Shown: positions 1 to 6,628, counted from the stretch's first letter. The stretch is DNA of 6,628 bases from Gemmatimonadaceae bacterium (GCA_014378185.1 JACMOE010000647.1:1-6628), one strand, 5' to 3'. Numbers and translations: made by a program. The notes: generated from the letters alone by a model not told the origin.

Positions 1-32
1 CGCAGGCGATTCTGGCGCTGGGCGGAGAGTAA
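1..32 (+). CDS. Possible C-terminal end of a rightward gene (partial)
   Basis: In frame 3 the first bases read as codons for QAILALGGE followed by TAA at 30-32. The hydrophobic stretch ending in GGE is a plausible protein C-terminus, and a rightward gene would be convergent with the desaturase that follows. Only nine codons are visible, so no family can be named and the frame could be chance. The sequence left of the window would settle it. Confidence 0.3.
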   Translation, partial: QAILALGGE

Positions 33-121
33 GTCTCAGTGCGTGGCATATCCGGCGGCGGGCAGCGCGGTCTCCCACAGCAGCGCGCTCGTCCCTTCGC
101 CTCGAGCTCGCGCCCCCGAGC
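33..121. other. Short convergent intergenic gap with a weak hairpin
   Basis: This 89-bp gap lies between the putative rightward gene end and the stop of the leftward desaturase. Directly after the desaturase stop there is a small inverted repeat: GCTCG at 106-110 and CGAGC at 117-121, with a six-base loop. A GC-rich stem right after a stop could help end transcription, but no T-tract follows on the minus strand, so I do not call an intrinsic terminator. A short direct repeat, CAGCGCG, occurs at 63-69 and 81-87. Nothing else stands out. Confidence 0.3.
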
Positions 122-1090
122 CTACATGTCGAACTCGTGCGCGAACGCCACCGGGAACGAGAACGTCTTGGACCGGGTGCGGCTTTCCATCACATCCGCC
201 ACGCGTTCCAGTCGCTTCGGAATGGCCAGGATCTTTTCCTGCGCGCGCTTGCCGATGTCATCCAGCCCCTCGAGCGTTTCGATGGCCCAGAAGCGGATCT
301 GCTCTTCCACGATCGTCAGGTAGTCCCGCGGACCATAGATGCCGGCGCGGCGAATCACGTCGGCCATTTCGCGGAAATTCGGCATGTTCACGCCAGGCAT
401 GTCGATGGACGGCATGATCTCCGCCGCCGACGCCAGCGCCGTGTTCGGGTCGCGCGCGATGACTTCCTTGAAGATGGTGCGATAGAAGGTGTAGTGACGC
501 GCCTCTTCCTTCGCCACGTTCGACAGCACCGTGCCGATGGTGGGCTCGTACTTGCCCGCCAGCTTGCCGGTGTTGGCGTGGCTCACCTGCGTGGCGCGCT
601 CCTGGAGCGTGGTGTACACGAACACCCGATAAGGATCCTTGTCCCACGCCGGCTCGAAGCCTGCGCGCAGGTAATCGAACTGCATGCGCTCGAGCACCGG
701 ATTGTTCAGGATCTTGCTGTCGTGCATGTAGTCGTGCAGCACGGCGCCATGCCGGTCTTCCTCGGCCGTCCACAGGTTGGTCCACTTGGACCAGAACGTG
801 TCGCCGCCAAGGTAGGTGGCGAGCAGGCGGTGGAAGTGCGGCAAGCCCTCCTCGGTGAGGAGGTTGAGCGCCAGCGCCACGCGCGCGGGCAGGCTGATGC
901 CATCGGCGCGACTGCGCAGCTCCTTGATGTGCGCGTCAGGGTCTGTGTCGGGCGCGGCGGCAAGCAACTCGTGCGGGAACCACAGCACGCGCTTGGCTTC
1001 ATGCACGACCATCAACTCGTGGACGACCGGCTCCAGGTCAGCCAGCACTTCGACCTTCGCCAGGATCTCCGATTCTTGAGGTGTCATCAT
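122..1090 (-). CDS. Acyl-[acyl-carrier-protein] desaturase (soluble diiron, FA_desaturase_2 family)
   Basis: This 322-residue protein matches the soluble acyl-ACP desaturase family (plant stearoyl-ACP desaturase, mycobacterial DesA). These are ferritin-like diiron enzymes that use O2 and reduced ferredoxin to put a cis double bond into an acyl chain carried on ACP. The ligand pattern is complete: Glu80/81 in LTEEGLP, E111-x-x-H114 in EEDRHG, Glu164 in LQERATQVSH, and E196-x-x-H199 in KEEARHY. There is no signal peptide or membrane segment, as expected for a cytosolic enzyme. The chosen start is the first of two adjacent ATGs (1090). The frame stays open upstream to 1378, but that stretch is Arg/Pro-rich, unlike the family, and would run over the yaeQ start. 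No clear Shine-Dalgarno precedes the ATG. It is transcribed divergently from yaeQ. Regiospecificity cannot be read from the sequence. Family is confident; substrate is not known. Confidence 0.93.
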   Translation of the reverse strand: MMTPQESEILAKVEVLADLEPVVHELMVVHEAKRVLWFPHELLAAAPDTDPDAHIKELRSRADGISLPARVALALNLLTEEGLPHFHRLLATYLGGDTFWSKWTNLWTAEEDRHGAVLHDYMHDSKILNNPVLERMQFDYLRAGFEPAWDKDPYRVFVYTTLQERATQVSHANTGKLAGKYEPTIGTVLSNVAKEEARHYTFYRTIFKEVIARDPNTALASAAEIMPSIDMPGVNMPNFREMADVIRRAGIYGPRDYLTIVEEQIRFWAIETLEGLDDIGKRAQEKILAIPKRLERVADVMESRTRSKTFSFPVAFAHEFDM

Positions 1091-1121
1091 GAGAAATCTG
1101 GCAGGTTTCACGCGCGGGGTC

Positions 1122-1134
1122 CAGTTGGCAACTG
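1122..1134. promoter_or_regulatory. Perfect short palindrome upstream of the desaturase, possible operator
   Basis: CAGTT-GGC-AACTG is a perfect 5-bp inverted repeat with a 3-bp spacer. It sits 32-44 bases upstream of the desaturase ATG. On the minus strand it contains TTGCCA (1131-1126), which resembles a -35 element, although the matching -10 position (AAACCT) is poor. A dimeric repressor could bind here, but a 5-bp arm can arise by chance in a window this size. Function is inferred from position only. Confidence 0.25.
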
Positions 1135-1354
1135 ATCGTGACGCTGGCCGGCATGGCTGGCGGACAGCACCGTACGGGCGGCCGGTTCTTGACTGCGGAC
1201 AGGGCCACCTGCCAAACAGGATACGCCCTCCGCGGAGCCGCCCATGTCGCCACTGCCAGTTGGAAATGCCGAACGCGCTATCGCGAGCGAACTGCTTGCG
1301 CACTGGGATCCCCTGCACGTGCGCGACACGGCGGATGCAGGGCGGTGCGCGACG

Positions 1355-1360
1355 TATCTT
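1355..1360 (+). promoter_or_regulatory. Candidate -10 element for a leaderless yaeQ transcript
   Basis: TATCTT ends seven bases before the yaeQ ATG, and no Shine-Dalgarno-like purine run lies between them. This spacing would place the transcription start at or next to the start codon, as in leaderless mRNAs. No convincing -35 hexamer is visible 16-18 bases upstream, so the call rests on one AT-rich hexamer and its position. Confidence 0.25.
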
Positions 1361-1367
1361 TCGCGCC

Positions 1368-1907
1368 ATGGCGCTCACGGCAACGATCTACAACTTCGAC
1401 GTCCAGCTGGCCGATATCGACCGCGGCGTGTACGAGACCCTCGCGTTCAAGGCGGCCCAACAGCCGTCGGAGACGGCAGAATACCTGCTGTCACGCGTGC
1501 TCGCCTACTGCCTGGAGTACGCGGAGGGCATCACGTTCTCGAAAGGCATCGCGGAGCCGGACGTTCCGGCGCTCACCGTTCGCGACCTCACGGGTGCGCT
1601 GAAGGTCTGGATCGAGGTGGGCGCGCCTGATGCGGCGCGACTGCACAAGGCCAGCAAGGCGGCACCGCGCGTCGTCGTCTACACCCATCGCGATCCGGTG
1701 CGCCTCGTGGCACAGCTCGCCGGCGAGAAGATCCACCGCGCGGCGGAACTGGAATTCTACGGTATCGATCGCCAGTTGATTGACGGGCTGGTGGAGCGGC
1801 TTGACCGGCGCAATGCGTGGGAGATGTCCGTGACCGACCGCCATGTCTACGTGGCGGTGCAGGGTGTGACCATCGAGGGCGACATCACCCGCTACTTGCT
1901 AGGCTGA
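1368..1907 (+). CDS. yaeQ: YaeQ family protein
   Basis: This 179-residue protein is the usual size for YaeQ (about 180) and shows the family pattern from end to end. It opens with ALTATIYNFDVQLADIDRG, continues with ETAEYLLSRVLAYCLEY (residues 35-51) and GITFSKGIAEPDVPAL, then D73-LTG and WIEVGAP (81-87), and ends with the VYVAVQG and YLLG strands. YaeQ proteins are reported to have a variant PD-(D/E)XK nuclease-like fold; Asp73 and Glu83 are good candidates for acidic active-site positions. No biochemical role is firmly established. The ATG at 1368 matches the canonical N-terminus exactly, and the in-frame upstream extension back to 1089 does not look like YaeQ. No ribosome binding site is evident. 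It is divergent from the desaturase and convergent with the nfo operon, so it is probably transcribed alone. Confidence 0.9.
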   Translation: MALTATIYNFDVQLADIDRGVYETLAFKAAQQPSETAEYLLSRVLAYCLEYAEGITFSKGIAEPDVPALTVRDLTGALKVWIEVGAPDAARLHKASKAAPRVVVYTHRDPVRLVAQLAGEKIHRAAELEFYGIDRQLIDGLVERLDRRNAWEMSVTDRHVYVAVQGVTIEGDITRYLLG

Positions 1908-1912
1908 TAAAA

Positions 1913-2032
1913 ACCGGAAACTGTACGACTGGCTGCAGAAAGCCGATGACCTGCTTTTCGAGTGCGCTGCAATGCGCACATATGCAAACCAATGGTCGTG
2001 AATCATCTGCAGCCAGTTCAACAGTTTTGGGT
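1913..2032. repeat. Long imperfect palindrome filling the yaeQ/nfo gap
   Basis: The left arm 1918-1939 pairs without gaps with the right arm 2006-2027, with 19 of 22 positions complementary. This includes an unbroken 12-bp block, ACTGGCTGCAGA (1928-1939) against TCTGCAGCCAGT (2006-2017). Weaker symmetry continues outward to 1913/2032 and inward around GATGACC (1945-1951). The middle holds a perfect GTGCGC/GCGCAC hairpin (1962-1967 and 1974-1979) around six bases. The arms centre on 1972.5 and the inner hairpin on 1970.5, so all parts form one nested structure. It begins five bases after the yaeQ stop and ends 20 bases before the nfo stop. It could act as a bidirectional terminator, although there is no proper T-tract, or be a decayed MITE or REP-like element. 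It does not match the integron attC core pattern. Confidence 0.65.
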
Positions 2033-2051
2033 CAACGTCATTCTTGAACAG

Positions 2052-2951
2052 TCACTCGACATAGCTTCGCAGCAGCGTCAGCATCCGCGTGTCCGTCGCC
2101 GTCGCGTCATCCAGCTTGGGCGTCTCGATCACCTTCGGCACCGTTGCCAGCCGCGGATCGTTCATGACGCGACGGAATGGCGCAGCCCCGAGCGACCCCT
2201 CGGCGATCAACTCGTGGCGATCGCGGCGCGATGCGAACGGCGTCTTCGAGTCGTTGAGGTGCATCACCTTCAGCCGGTCGAGACCCATTGCATCGTCCAG
2301 CCGAGCGAACACGCCGTCATAATCCTGCACGAGATCGTAGCTGGCGGAGTAGACGTGGCATGTATCAAGGCAGACGCCCACACGGCCCCGCACGCCCGCA
2401 TCCACGCGCGCGATGATGGTGGCCAGCTCCTCGAACGTGGCGCCGAGCGACGTGCCGGTGCCCGCTGTCGTCTCGAGGCACAGGATGGTGTCGCCGGGCG
2501 ATGCCGCAAGCGACTCGGAGATCGCATCGGCATTGCGCGCGATGCCGGCGTCGCGATCGTCCATGTAGTTGCCTGGATGCGAGACCAGGTAATGCAGGCC
2601 GAGTGCGCGACAGCGGTGCAGCTCCATGGTGAACGACGCGATCGATCGCGCGCGCAACACGGGATCCGGACTCGCCAGGTTGATGAGATAGGAGTCGTGC
2701 GCCATGGTCGCCTGCACGCCCGTGGAGGAGAGCCGTTCACGGAACGACATGCACTCGTCGTCCAGGCATTCCCGCTCGGCCCAGCGGTTCCCCATCTTCG
2801 TGAAGAGCTGCAGCGCCGTGGCCTCGATGGCGACGGCCCGCGCCGGTGCCTCGGGCACACCCCCCGCGGCGCTCAGGTGCGCACCCAGCAGCAGCGGCGG
2901 CGCTTCCACCATCGGCGGCACGAGGCGAGCGCGCTTGCGGGCTGGTGTCAT
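2052..2951 (-). CDS. nfo: Endonuclease IV (AP endonuclease)
   Basis: This 299-residue TIM-barrel enzyme cuts DNA 5' to abasic sites in base-excision repair, using a three-zinc centre. All nine metal ligands known from E. coli Nfo can be placed: His85, His125 (SHPG), Glu160 (LET), Asp196 and His199 (LDTCH), His231 (MHLND), Asp244 and His246 (RDRHE), and Glu276 (IETP). The family N-terminal motif GAHLSAAGG lies at residues 23-31 and NLASPDP at 91-97. The ATG at 2951 overlaps the TGA of the zinc-ribbon gene as ATGA, which favours this start. It gives a basic tail of about 20 residues before the family's usual beginning. Met14 (ATG at 2912) would give a more typical N-terminus, and an upstream ATG at 2990 lies well inside the preceding gene. 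It is the last gene of the operon and converges on yaeQ. The enzyme looks intact. Confidence 0.95.
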   Translation of the reverse strand: MTPARKRARLVPPMVEAPPLLLGAHLSAAGGVPEAPARAVAIEATALQLFTKMGNRWAERECLDDECMSFRERLSSTGVQATMAHDSYLINLASPDPVLRARSIASFTMELHRCRALGLHYLVSHPGNYMDDRDAGIARNADAISESLAASPGDTILCLETTAGTGTSLGATFEELATIIARVDAGVRGRVGVCLDTCHVYSASYDLVQDYDGVFARLDDAMGLDRLKVMHLNDSKTPFASRRDRHELIAEGSLGAAPFRRVMNDPRLATVPKVIETPKLDDATATDTRMLTLLRSYVE

Positions 2952-3154
2952 TCGTCGATCACCGGCGGGCCCCGCAGCACGCGCCCACAACGCGGGCAGT
3001 GCATGTCACCGGCTTCATGCAGCGCATATTCGAAGGCCCGGCCGCAGGTGCAATGGCTCTCGAGTGCATCATGGCCGCATCCGATACAGAACGTGTCGTC
3101 GGGATCGTAGGCGCGAAACCGGCCGCACACCGCGCACCGCTTGGTGATCGTCAT
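2948..3154 (-). CDS. Small double zinc-ribbon protein of unknown function
   Basis: This 68-residue protein has eight cysteines: C7-x2-C10, C23-x2-C26, C35-x-C37 and C53-x2-C56. The first two pairs make a classic four-Cys zinc ribbon. The last two could make a second site, with His28, His34 or His52 nearby as possible alternative ligands. There is no signal peptide or membrane segment, so it is probably cytosolic. Its ATG lies three bases after the EnvC-like stop, and its TGA overlaps the nfo ATG, so it is translated in series with both. The spacing and the dense Cys pattern make it a real gene despite its length. I do not recognise a named family. Zinc ribbons of this kind can bind nucleic acid or protein, and which applies here cannot be told. 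Confidence 0.82.
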   Translation of the reverse strand: MTITKRCAVCGRFRAYDPDDTFCIGCGHDALESHCTCGRAFEYALHEAGDMHCPRCGRVLRGPPVIDE

Positions 3155-3157
3155 GCG

Positions 3158-4348
3158 TCAGCGCGATCCGCGCAGCCACGACTCGGGATCGACCGCATTG
3201 CCATTGGGCGGCGTGCGGATCTCGAAGTGCAGGTGCGGCTTGAGGTCGGGATCAGAAATTCCCACCGTGCCCAGCACGTCTCCCTTTCGCATCACGGAAC
3301 CCTTGCGCACGCCGGGTTGCACCGAGTTGAGCGACGCGTAGATGGAAAAATAGCCGCCGCCGTGATCCAGGATCACCGTGAGACCATAGGTGCCCAACTG
3401 GCCGACGCTGACGACGGTGCCCGGCGCGACGGACTTCACCGGCGTGCCGATCGCGGCGGCGATGCCCACCCCATTCCACCGCGTGGTGGTGTTGTTCGGG
3501 TTGATCACGCGCCCGAAGCGGAACAGGAACGTGCCGTCCACCGGCCAGTCCAGCTTGCCCAGGTCGGTGGTGCGGAGCGCACTCGGCGTACGCGGCGCGT
3601 TGGGTCGTGCATTCTCCGTGCGCCGGCGATCCGCCTCGATGCTCGCGAGCACCCCGGTCAGCTTGCTCTCGGACTGGCGGATGCGAGCGAGGCGATCCTG
3701 CACCTGCTTGCTGCTGCGCTGCGCCTGCTCCAGGCTGGTGGAGCGCATGCGGCCCAGGATGCCGAGGCGCTCTTCCTCCCGCTGCTTGTCCGCCCGGTTC
3801 ACCTCGACGGCGTCGCGCAGCTTCACCAGCTCGCCGCGTTGGCGGGCGATGTCGTTGCGCAGCGCCTCGACGCGGCGCACGAGTGCCCGATCGTGCGCCG
3901 CCAGCTCGTGAAGGTACTTGTACCGCGCCACCAGCTCGCCGAACGAACGCGCCGTGAGCAAAGCCTCGCCGGAGTAGAGCGGCCCGCGCTTGTAGATGTC
4001 AATGAGCCGCTTCGACAACGTGCTCCTGCGAAGGGTCAGGTCGCCCTCCGCGACCGCCATGCGGTTGGTGGTCTCGTCCACGTCGGCCGTGATGGACGCG
4101 AGTTGTCCGTCGAGCGTCTTGAGCACCAGCTCCGTGGCGACACGCTGGTGGTCGAGGTTTTCCACCTCGTCGCGGAGGTCGTGCACGCTGCCCTGAAGGT
4201 TGACCATCTGGCGCTCGAGCTCTGCGCGCTCCCGCCGCACGCGATCGAGTTCGAGCCGCTGGGTACGCATGCGAGCCTCCGCCGTCTGTGCGCGCAGCCC
4301 CGTTGGAAGCGAGAGCATCAGTGCCATCAGCAGCACCGCCCGACGCAC
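3158..4348 (-). CDS. envC: EnvC-like periplasmic coiled-coil protein with degenerate LytM (M23) domain
   Basis: This 396-residue protein has a signal peptide (residues 1-20: RR, a Leu/Met-rich core, and a cleavage-like LRA-Q), a long charged coiled coil (about 22-245), an Asn/Pro/Thr-rich linker, and a C-terminal LytM/M23 domain (about 266-394). E. coli EnvC (419 residues) has the same layout; FtsEX recruits it to activate septal amidases. In active LytM enzymes a His and an Asp bind zinc in an HxGxD-like motif. Here that site reads WNGVGI (291-296), so both are missing, and the usual YxHL histidine is Ser339. The HxH motif is kept as H372-L-H374. This fits a non-catalytic activator. The GTG at 4348 lies two bases after the ftsX stop and gives a proper basic n-region. 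ATG at 4327 would remove it, and the open frame further upstream only shadows ftsX. Orthology to E. coli EnvC is inferred from architecture and context. Confidence 0.88.
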   Translation of the reverse strand: MRRAVLLMALMLSLPTGLRAQTAEARMRTQRLELDRVRRERAELERQMVNLQGSVHDLRDEVENLDHQRVATELVLKTLDGQLASITADVDETTNRMAVAEGDLTLRRSTLSKRLIDIYKRGPLYSGEALLTARSFGELVARYKYLHELAAHDRALVRRVEALRNDIARQRGELVKLRDAVEVNRADKQREEERLGILGRMRSTSLEQAQRSSKQVQDRLARIRQSESKLTGVLASIEADRRRTENARPNAPRTPSALRTTDLGKLDWPVDGTFLFRFGRVINPNNTTTRWNGVGIAAAIGTPVKSVAPGTVVSVGQLGTYGLTVILDHGGGYFSIYASLNSVQPGVRKGSVMRKGDVLGTVGISDPDLKPHLHFEIRTPPNGNAVDPESWLRGSR

Positions 4349-4350
4349 GA

Positions 4351-5196
4351 TTACACGCGGCGTAGATGCCTCCCCACTGAGAACGCGCTCCCAAGAAGGC
4401 CCAGCATCGCGCCGAACAGCAGACCGAGCAGCGTCACCCTGGCGTCGAAGAAAATGGTCTGGATGAGGTACCGATCGATGATCGTGCGCGTCACGTACGT
4501 GAGGAGCAGGGCCAGCAGGCCGCCCAGGATGCCCTTCGCCAGCCCCTCGATGAGGAAGGGACGCCGGATGTAGCCATCCGTGGCACCCACCAGTCGCATG
4601 ATGGAGATCTCCTTCGCGCGCGACAGCACAGCCATGCGGATGGTGGTGCCGATGATGATCATCGAGACGCCCGCGAACGACAGGCCGAGCACGATGCCCG
4701 CGATGCCGGCCACGTTGCGCAGTCGATAGAGCTTCTCGATCCACTCCTCGCCATAGCGGATGTCGTCCACGAACGAGAATGCCCTGATGCGTGCGGACAC
4801 CCGCTTCACGCTGGCAGGATCGCGAAAGCCCGGCTTGAGCCGCACGTCGATCGACGCGGGCAGCACCGCGCCCTCGAACACGTCGCGAAAGTCCCCCAGC
4901 TCCTTCTTTGCGCGCACCAGCGCCTCGTCCTGCGACACGCTCTTCGTCGCGAGCACCTCGGGATAGGCCGCGATGTCGCCCGCGGCCTGGGCCATGGACT
5001 CGGGCGCGGTGCCGTCAGCCACGAAGGCGCGGATCTCCACGCGATCCTCCAGCCGGTCCAGTGCCTCCCGGATGTTCAGCGCCACGAGCCCGAACAGGCC
5101 GAAGGCGAACAGGGAGAAGGCGATCGTCGTGATGCTCAGCACACTGAGCAGCGGCGTACGGCGGAAGGCGATGAGCGCATCGCGAATGGACCGCAT
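4351..5196 (-). CDS. ftsX: Cell division protein FtsX (ABC transporter-like permease)
   Basis: This 281-residue inner-membrane protein has typical FtsX topology: a short cytoplasmic N-terminus, TM1 (about 18-41), a large external domain (about 42-160), then TM2 (162-184), TM3 (219-240) and TM4 (254-273). The cytoplasmic loop before TM3 carries the family signature RAKEISIMRLVGA (193-205), ending in FLIEG. In characterised systems FtsX pairs with the ATPase FtsE, and its external loop binds a coiled-coil hydrolase activator such as EnvC, so that ATP cycling controls septal wall cleavage. The next gene encodes just such a partner. The ATG directly follows the ftsE TGA (TGAATG) and is preceded by a good GGGAG ribosome binding site. 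The length is somewhat below the E. coli protein, which has a longer N-terminus. No defects seen. Confidence 0.95.
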   Translation of the reverse strand: MRSIRDALIAFRRTPLLSVLSITTIAFSLFAFGLFGLVALNIREALDRLEDRVEIRAFVADGTAPESMAQAAGDIAAYPEVLATKSVSQDEALVRAKKELGDFRDVFEGAVLPASIDVRLKPGFRDPASVKRVSARIRAFSFVDDIRYGEEWIEKLYRLRNVAGIAGIVLGLSFAGVSMIIIGTTIRMAVLSRAKEISIMRLVGATDGYIRRPFLIEGLAKGILGGLLALLLTYVTRTIIDRYLIQTIFFDARVTLLGLLFGAMLGLLGSAFSVGRHLRRV

Positions 5197-5883
<687 letters not shown>

Positions 5884-5890
5884 GCGCGAG

Positions 5891-6628
5891 TCAGGCCTGG
5901 TTCACGCCGCCATCTTCCAGCTCGATCACCTTCCAGCTCGAGCCGGCCGTGACCGTGTCGACGATGGCCTTGAGGAGGCCGATGAGGATGGGGCCGAGGA
6001 GGATGCCAGCGAGGCCGAACGTGTACACGCCGGTGATCAATGCCACGAACATCCAGTAGAAATTCAGCACGCGCGAGCGGTCCGCGGCGATCTTGGGGCG
6101 CAGGTACGTCGAGATGAACACGGTGTTCACCAGCGTGCCGATCACGATCATCGCGATCGCCTGGGGAACGGCATCGCGAAAGATCACCAGCCAGATGGCG
6201 ACCGGCACATAGACGCTCCACGAGCCAACGATCGGGAAGAATCCGATGATGAACGACACTACCGCGAGCGCGCCGGCCAGCGGCACGCCGAACGCGAGGT
6301 TCATCCCCAGGATGACCAGCGACTTGAGCGTCTGGGTGAGGAGCGTGGAGTAGATGGCGCCATACAGCACGCCACGGACGTTGACGTCGAGCGCGCGACG
6401 CAGCTCCGCATACCGGGGCGGAATCTTGCCCGAGAGATAGCTCCCCACCTTGTCCGCCTCGAGCAGGATATAGAAGGCGGTGAAGAGGAAAATTGTCGCC
6501 GATACCGAGAAATCCTTGAGCGCCGCCTTGAGCACGAGTGGCAGCCGCGTGCCGTACGCGGTGGCGCCGACGACGAACTGTCCAAGGACAGTCGCGGACT
6601 TGGCCGTCGCGAGGAACGGGATGCGGCG
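5891..6628 (-). CDS. AI-2E/PerM family membrane transporter (5' end beyond the window)
   Basis: The frame is open to the right edge, giving 245 C-terminal residues of a family that is usually about 340-380 long. The GTG at 6535 is internal, because coding-like sequence continues upstream of it (residues 1-31, RRIPFLATAK and onward). Family hallmarks are present: a hydrophobic segment at about 42-57; the long hydrophobic run LAGALAVVSFIIGFFPIVG (117-135) leading into WSVYVPVAIWL; TYLRPKIA (174-181); and GLAGILLGPILIGLLKAI (205-222). The position before the LRP motif, often Asp in relatives, is occupied here by the NTVFIST stretch. The family is named after E. coli TqsA, which affects autoinducer-2 export, but other members are reported as ion antiporters, so the substrate is unknown. 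It is the first visible gene of the operon, seven bases before ftsE. Family is confident; function is not. Confidence 0.88.
   Translation of the reverse strand, partial: RRIPFLATAKSATVLGQFVVGATAYGTRLPLVLKAALKDFSVSATIFLFTAFYILLEADKVGSYLSGKIPPRYAELRRALDVNVRGVLYGAIYSTLLTQTLKSLVILGMNLAFGVPLAGALAVVSFIIGFFPIVGSWSVYVPVAIWLVIFRDAVPQAIAMIVIGTLVNTVFISTYLRPKIAADRSRVLNFYWMFVALITGVYTFGLAGILLGPILIGLLKAIVDTVTAGSSWKVIELEDGGVNQA

Larger units (their letters stand above)
1091..1367. promoter_or_regulatory. Divergent intergenic region between desaturase and yaeQ
   Basis: This 277-bp gap separates two divergently transcribed genes and should carry the promoters of both. No strong sigma-70 pair is obvious on either strand. 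The octamer CCAGTTGG occurs at 1121-1128 and again at 1256-1263; the first copy lies within the palindrome described separately. Open frames cross the region on both strands, but their translations are Arg- and Pro-rich and resemble no protein, so I treat it as non-coding. Confidence 0.5.

Noticed and set aside
106..121. Intrinsic terminator for the desaturase
   Set aside because: The 5-bp stem is short and no T-run follows on the minus strand. It is described only as a weak hairpin.
137..1135. 332-codon open frame on the plus strand antisense to the desaturase
   Set aside because: The desaturase has a complete diiron ligand set on the minus strand. The antisense translation is compositionally odd and has no recognisable domain.
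1089..1367. Upstream extension of the yaeQ frame to 1089
   Set aside because: YaeQ begins with its canonical N-terminal sequence at 1368. The extra 93 residues look like translated non-coding GC-rich DNA.
1091..1378. Upstream extension of the desaturase frame to an ATG at 1378, giving 418 residues
   Set aside because: The added 96 residues are Arg/Pro-rich, do not resemble the desaturase family and overlap the yaeQ start. The double ATG at 1085-1090 gives a normal family N-terminus.
1908..2051. Integron attC site interpretation of the palindrome
   Set aside because: The outer ends do not fit the RYYYAAC and GTTRRRY core sites, and no integrase or cassette array is nearby.
1962..3110. 382-codon open frame on the plus strand antisense to nfo
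   Set aside because: Nfo on the other strand has all nine metal ligands. This frame is His/Arg-rich, matches no family and arises from GC-rich codon bias.
2846..4573. 575-codon open frame on the plus strand
   Set aside because: It runs antisense across four well-supported genes and its translation is rich in His, Arg and Ala without any domain. It is a high-GC antisense shadow.
4349..4744. Upstream extension of the EnvC-like frame to 4744, giving 528 residues
   Set aside because: It lies inside ftsX in another frame, is His/Arg/Pro-rich, and would place the clear signal peptide in the middle of the protein.
6535..6628. GTG at 6535 as the true start of the transporter
   Set aside because: The frame stays open and protein-like to the window edge, and starting at 6535 would leave the protein far shorter than its family.

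Overview
This is a GC-rich bacterial chromosome segment with dense coding. It holds no mobile element, RNA gene or CRISPR array that I can see. The window alone does not fix the organism. High GC, short intergenic gaps, a soluble acyl-ACP desaturase, a YaeQ protein and a compact ftsE-ftsX-envC cluster would suit Gemmatimonadota or a related phylum. That is a low-confidence guess from general impression, not from a marker gene.

Left part (1-1907). The first 32 bases look like the last codons of a rightward gene. After a short gap comes a leftward acyl-[ACP] desaturase (122-1090) with all its diiron ligands. A 277-bp divergent intergenic region (1091-1367) separates it from a rightward YaeQ-family gene (1368-1907).

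Middle (1908-2051). The 144 bp between the convergent ends of yaeQ and nfo are clearly less GC-rich (about 48% by hand count). A long imperfect palindrome nearly fills them. This is the one piece of structure in the window that ordinary genes do not explain.

Right part (2052 to the right edge). This is one tightly packed leftward operon, in transcription order: an AI-2E/PerM-family membrane transporter (cut by the window edge), ftsE, ftsX, an EnvC-like LytM-domain protein, a 68-residue zinc-ribbon protein, and nfo (endonuclease IV). Gaps between consecutive genes are 7, 0, 2, 3 and -4 bases, so co-transcription and translational coupling are very likely. No promoter is visible inside the operon, so it probably lies beyond the right edge.

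Function. FtsE and FtsX form the ABC-type complex that, in well-studied bacteria, controls septal peptidoglycan hydrolysis through a periplasmic coiled-coil partner. The third gene encodes such a partner: signal peptide, long coiled coil, and a LytM domain lacking several catalytic residues. That pattern fits an amidase activator rather than an active peptidase. The last two genes add a small Cys-rich protein of unknown role and an AP endonuclease, so division and base-excision repair share one transcript. The window is mostly conventional. The best leads are the palindrome, the coupled zinc-ribbon gene, and the partly degenerate EnvC active site.
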